Assembly (NCBI GenBank): GCA_015039315.1
Contig: WIDE01000032.1
Coordinates: forward strand, 137,907 to 201,906
Direction of reading: 5' to 3'
DNA: 64,000 nt
Source: Clavulina sp. PMI_390
Lineage: Eukaryota; Basidiomycota; Agaricomycetes; Cantharellales; Hydnaceae
Positions 60,291-64,000 of this stretch are shown piece after piece. The notes below the pieces were generated by a model. It had not been told where the DNA came from, made no database searches, and worked only from the letters and a program-made list of their open reading frames with translations. The position numbers and the translations under genes are program-made. Numbering within the stretch: position 1 is the stretch's first letter; each line of letters starts with the position of its first letter.

Positions 60291-61193
60291 AGCAAAGCTT
60301 CGTGGTGGCTAATGCAAGCACTCTCGACCTTGATGTGCGTGTGTTGCAGGAGTGTCCTGACTCAAATGGCAGCGAGGTTGATGGGGTCGAATGGTTCTTG
60401 TCTCTGCAAATCCTTCCCAAATCGAGGGCCTGGTAAATTTTTTCACACGCTGAACAATGTGCGACATCGTGGCACATAAATTCCCTTGATACCTCCCTCT
60501 TCGTTGCACGACCGTGTGCAGAGAGACCGCACAAACGGGGCCTCCTGGGTATCCATGGGCGTTTCTCCACTTATTACTCATACATCCAGCTGATGTGCGT
60601 GAGGTATGTATCCGTCGGATACATACCTCACGCACTCTTGTTCTCCGCATTGGTTTCGTATGGCCCGTTGATTCGATAGCCACAAAACTTGACAAACTAC
60701 AGCAAACCCACTAGCTTCCCTCCGAACCATGACGATACCTCCATTTCCTCAATTGTGGACAGTAGGTCATCAAGACGGTCTCCCCGCTTCGCTCGAAACT
60801 ACCTTGCTTCATTCGTATCATATACTGTGCCCGCTCTTCACTAAGATCGATCCCACATACGCATTTTGCTGCTCAGCTCAATTTCGTAAGTGACACCAGA
60901 CCCCCGCCCTACGTTGGCACCCTGTTGGCGGATCCAGACGCTCTGGTCAGGTATCCCGATACAAGATTGCTACATTTGGCCGTTTTCGGGAAAGATGCTA
61001 TCCTCGCCATTGGTATCTTCTGTCAACCTGCTGGCTCCCGAGTATTGCACCCTGTAAGGCGATACCGTATGCTATAACCTGACCGATTGACCTGTGGGCG
61101 GGACCATAATCTTCTGTATTGGTGATAATACTCATGACAAGGGAGGAGTGCTGGGGTAGGTGCATCCCTGGAGCAATGCCGATACGGTTGCGG
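60291..61193. other. Intergenic region between copies F and G
   Basis: Holds the 41-base palindrome at 60595-60635, listed separately. Otherwise no supported gene; short frames across the palindrome are artefacts of its symmetry. Confidence 0.5.
60595..60635. repeat. Perfect 41-base palindrome (20-base arms, 1-base centre)
   Basis: The left arm GTGCGTGAGGTATGTATCCG (60595-60614) is followed by a single T and then its exact reverse complement (60616-60635). Twenty consecutive matched bases are not expected by chance in 64 kb. It could extrude as a cruciform, fold as an RNA hairpin, or be the remains of an inverted insertion. Confidence 0.9.
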
Positions 61194-62516
61194 CTACCAA
61201 CGAAGAGATAAGGTGTTAAACTCTCGAGTACACTCACCGCACCAAACCGTAATGCCCCACTGGCCAGCTCCGTCCTTGCGAGCGGTAAACTGCGACGCAA
61301 CGACTTTACCGCACTCATCTACTTCACCCAACGAGATGCGAACCTCCTTCAACATCTTTGGGCAAGGTCCAGACACGAGAGTCTCGCGCAAGGCAAGCTT
61401 GATGTCTTCAACGAGGGCCGGCGCGAGTGCGACCTCATAAGTATCGTCTCGCCCCTGTTTGTTGCCCACAAAAGAAAGAAATTTTTGGGAGAAGCTTTGA
61501 TGGAGTGTAATGTGAACGGAAGTGAGAGATGGGAGGGAGAGCAGGTCATTCAGAGGAATTAGGGAGGGAACGATCTCTGGCCTGAAATCGGTCCTGAACC
61601 AGGGAGGGATGAAGAGTTTAGTCTCCAACTTTTGGAGGGATGGGTGGGAGAGGAGTCTTAGGGGATTGATGTTGCCAGTCAAGGGATAACCTTCCTTCAT
61701 CATGATGTTTAGGTGCAGTTTCTGCAGCGAGTGATGACCCCGCAGCATATCACCAAACCGTTTTAGTTCAATGGATTTCAATCCTACAATAGAGCCTTCT
61801 TCTAAATGCTCTAGGCAACCACGGCCCTCGAGGGTAGAGAGCAGCTTCATGGAAGCGCACACTCGCCGGAGATGAGAGAGTGTGTGGTCAGGGAGGTGAG
61901 AAAATGACAATAAATCGGGGATTTCGATCGAAGAAACATTTCTAAATGCGCGCAGGAGCTCGATTGCAGGACCACTGGGACCGATGAAGGAGAATTCAGT
62001 CAACCAGGCTGCGAATGGAGCTTGAGCGAGAGCAGCATAGAATTCTTTGCTAAATGGGGGTAGCGACAACCAGGCTTTGTCTTTAGTAGTATCAATCATG
62101 CTTGGTACAAGGTGAAGGCATTGGAGATTTTTGAGAAGGGCGAGGCTTTCTCGGAAACGAGCCCATCCTTGCTGTGGATCAGCCTGCCGACCGCCATGCC
62201 ACCAGCCTTCTGGGGGAGATATACCCCATGTGATGCATATTTCCCTGATTGCCGCAGCACATGCTGGACTGGCAAGGAAAAATCTGATGAAGTCAGTCAG
62301 ACGACGCCCATCCTTTTGCATCAGCTGAATCCTGACTCGACGCCATAAATAGGGAACTGATAGCTCATGAGAGGCCTTAGAGCAGAGCGCAAAAGACTTC
62401 AAGTCCTTTCGCGACAGGCGACAGATAATCTCGCTGACCAGCTCATATGGGAGAATATCCGGAAATGAGTGGATATGCGACGCGAGATCGCTTGACTTGG
62501 AGGGTCGTTGCCCCAT
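61194..62516 (-). CDS. F-box-like protein, intronless tandem copy G
   Basis: Single exon, 440 aa from ATG 62516 (MGQRPSKSSDLASHIHSFPD). Blocks: LPYELVSEIICRLSRKDLKS, YLWRRVRIQLMQKDGRRLTD, FSKEFYAALAQAPFAAWLTE, CLEHLEEGSIVG, HHSLQKLHLNIMM, LIPLNDLLSLPSLTSVHITL and VASQFTARKDGAGQWGITVW, ending FNTLSLRW. It is the right-most member of the array. Confidence 0.87.
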   Translation of the reverse strand: MGQRPSKSSDLASHIHSFPDILPYELVSEIICRLSRKDLKSFALCSKASHELSVPYLWRRVRIQLMQKDGRRLTDFIRFFLASPACAAAIREICITWGISPPEGWWHGGRQADPQQGWARFRESLALLKNLQCLHLVPSMIDTTKDKAWLSLPPFSKEFYAALAQAPFAAWLTEFSFIGPSGPAIELLRAFRNVSSIEIPDLLSFSHLPDHTLSHLRRVCASMKLLSTLEGRGCLEHLEEGSIVGLKSIELKRFGDMLRGHHSLQKLHLNIMMKEGYPLTGNINPLRLLSHPSLQKLETKLFIPPWFRTDFRPEIVPSLIPLNDLLSLPSLTSVHITLHQSFSQKFLSFVGNKQGRDDTYEVALAPALVEDIKLALRETLVSGPCPKMLKEVRISLGEVDECGKVVASQFTARKDGAGQWGITVWCGECTREFNTLSLRW

Positions 62517-63181
62517 AGTCAAGGTCTTGTAAATGAGAGATCAGTTACACCGTGCCCCCTCCCCTGGGACCAGATGCAATACTGGGGTGTTTTGCCTTAG
62601 GCTGGCTCAAAGGCAGCAGCCTGAGAGCGCAGGCTCCTTCGTGCAACTCTTGTTTGGCTGCATTGGTCTCACTAAAAATAGAGCGTATATATTTATTCTT
62701 CCTCCTCAAACCTACAGTAATTTCCGTTTGCTCCCTACAGCCGGGGGTGGTACGTGTCTCTTGTATAGACGCGGAGTGGGCAGGACTAAATAGCTGCTCT
62801 ACTAGTCAACTTCTTTGGATTTTTCTCCTTAACCTACGTAGTACCGGTACCTACGAGCACTACGACACAAGTATGAAGCAACCGATACAGATACATAAAG
62901 TGAGGATGGAAAGGGGTTCAGGAGATGGAAACAATAGGAGGGTACAGCACGGTTGAAAGTGTGTAAGGTAATGACAACTCCCTGAACATGAGGAATAGGG
63001 AAGGGAATGATTTGTAATAATAAAAGAAAATGAAAGAAATGTTTTCAGGCTGAAAACAGCACAATGACAGATAGGAGGTGAAAAGAAAACAAATGTCCAA
63101 GGAACACAATGATCGAGCCAAGGTATGAAACCCAGAAATCGCGGGGTATCTGACAAGAAATTTCACAAGATTGATGACAAG
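62517..63181. other. Intergenic region
   Basis: Upstream region of copy G and 3' region of the right-edge gene. No other feature recognised. Confidence 0.5.
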
Positions 63182-64000
63182 TTAGGTGGTTGAAGAGCTT
63201 GGCGCGGCAGTAGTGGACGAAGTGGTTGCTGGTCCGGCTACTGGGGAAGACGTGGTAGTAGTCGAAGGCGCAGCGTCTGAGGTTGAGGACTTGGTAGTAG
63301 AGCTGGACTGGGAAGTAGTCTAAAGGCGGTGTCAGTTACCAATAGATGACACGCTGCAGCCCAGGGTAGCACTTACCGTATCTGCCGAGAGGACGGAACC
63401 CACTGAGAGTATACTCACGCTCGCGACAGAAGCTGTAGAGCTCTGCGACTGGGTCGATGCCCCAGATAACGAGGTTGCCTCATGGATGATTGAGCTGATC
63501 ACGCTGGGTATGGTGCTCGAAAGCCCCAAGAGATCGAGGGTGTACGACGTCGGTACACTGAGAGATAAACGACGATGAGCAGAGCGCTTCGAATTCCAGT
63601 ATTTGATGACTTACGAGGACTCGGTGTACTGCAGCCAAGGAACGGTGTAACCTCCTCCAACGCTTGACGTGATCGCATTCGCAATATCAAGCTCCCCAGC
63701 AGCAATGATAGGTAAGGTTGCAATAGCACCTTGGGTCAGGATCGCTTGGAAGTTTCCACTGTTGGCAGTTCCCTTTGGAGGCACAACAAAGCTTGAGAAA
63801 GCTTGGTCAAAGTGGGCATAGATCTGCCCGTTCAGCCCAGAGTCATTCTGGATGAACTCAATGTTAAGCTCAGCATCTGTGATTGATCCCAGATAGTCAG
63901 ATCATCGTTAGAATCAAATTATAGCGTTGGCTTACCAAGTGGATTATAAGCGTCGAAATTGAGGGTCACGGTGTTATCCGTCAGGGTATCGAGAGTGATG
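63182..64000 (-). CDS. C-terminal part of a Ser/Thr-rich, probably surface or secreted protein
   Basis: The gene enters from the right edge. Visible exons: 63936-64000 (partial), 63615-63876, 63377-63557, 63182-63319, all phase-consistent. The upstream part is an ordered beta-rich region: ITLDTLTDNTVTLNFDAYNP, LDAELNIEFIQNDSGLNGQI, YAHFDQAFSSFVVPPKGTAN, LTQGAIATLPIIAAGELDIA and GGYTVPWLQYTESSVPTSYT. It resembles LEA-2/DUF3712-like repeats found in large fungal membrane or vacuolar proteins, but I could not verify this. The last 90 residues are almost wholly Ser, Thr, Ala and Pro (AAPSTTTTSSPVAGPATTSS), as in O-mannosylated stalks, and end without a hydrophobic GPI signal. Start, N-terminus and localisation are outside the window. 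Confidence 0.7.

Overview
This window is nuclear DNA from a filamentous basidiomycete, most likely an agaricomycete. Almost every gene is split by short introns (about 50-80 nt, GT-AG, acceptor YAG). Histone H4 is interrupted by three introns and carries the fungal Ser at position 60. The gene content (a DUF6593-like family, many F-box paralogues, a glutamic peptidase, CHS4/SKT5, SHO1, BRO1) also fits. One 860-base run of N is an assembly gap. Apart from well-known families, all names rest on motifs read by eye.

Layout. 1-11.3 kb: a secreted glutamic peptidase, then convergent SHO1 (osmosensor), an NTF2/p15-type mRNA export factor, a small cupin with a hydrophobic tail, two divergently transcribed medium-chain dehydrogenases, and a tiny four-exon gene for the Asterix (WDR83OS) ER chaperone. 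11.4-22.6 kb: two long, low-complexity Ser/Pro-rich proteins, the first broken by the gap. 23.3-33.2 kb: an F-box-like protein, then a minus-strand array of four DUF6593-like genes plus one decayed copy, with an unusual BTB-SH3 fusion gene inserted in the array. 33.2-40.7 kb: mostly gene-poor, but it holds a secreted repeat precursor (35.7-36.8 kb) whose seven units each end in Trp-Lys-(Lys)-Arg. This is a strong candidate for a Kex2-processed peptide precursor and the most interesting element here. 40.7-46.5 kb: housekeeping genes (histone H4, a YIPF/Yip1 Golgi protein, BRO1 of the ESCRT pathway). 46.7-62.5 kb: seven F-box-like genes on the minus strand around CHS4/SKT5. Three have introns (two are close duplicates) and four are intronless tandem paralogues. 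The right edge cuts a Ser/Thr-rich, probably secreted or wall-linked protein.

How the genes relate. There are no operons; functional links are by theme. SHO1 (turgor/osmosensing), CHS4/SKT5 (chitin synthase III activation), BRO1 and YIPF (trafficking) and the right-edge surface protein are all cell-envelope or membrane-traffic functions, but physical linkage is not evidence of co-function. The window shows active local duplication: the DUF6593 array, the F-box arrays, and a segmental duplication that copied an F-box gene, its divergent promoter and the first codons of CHS4/SKT5, leaving a CHS4 fragment.
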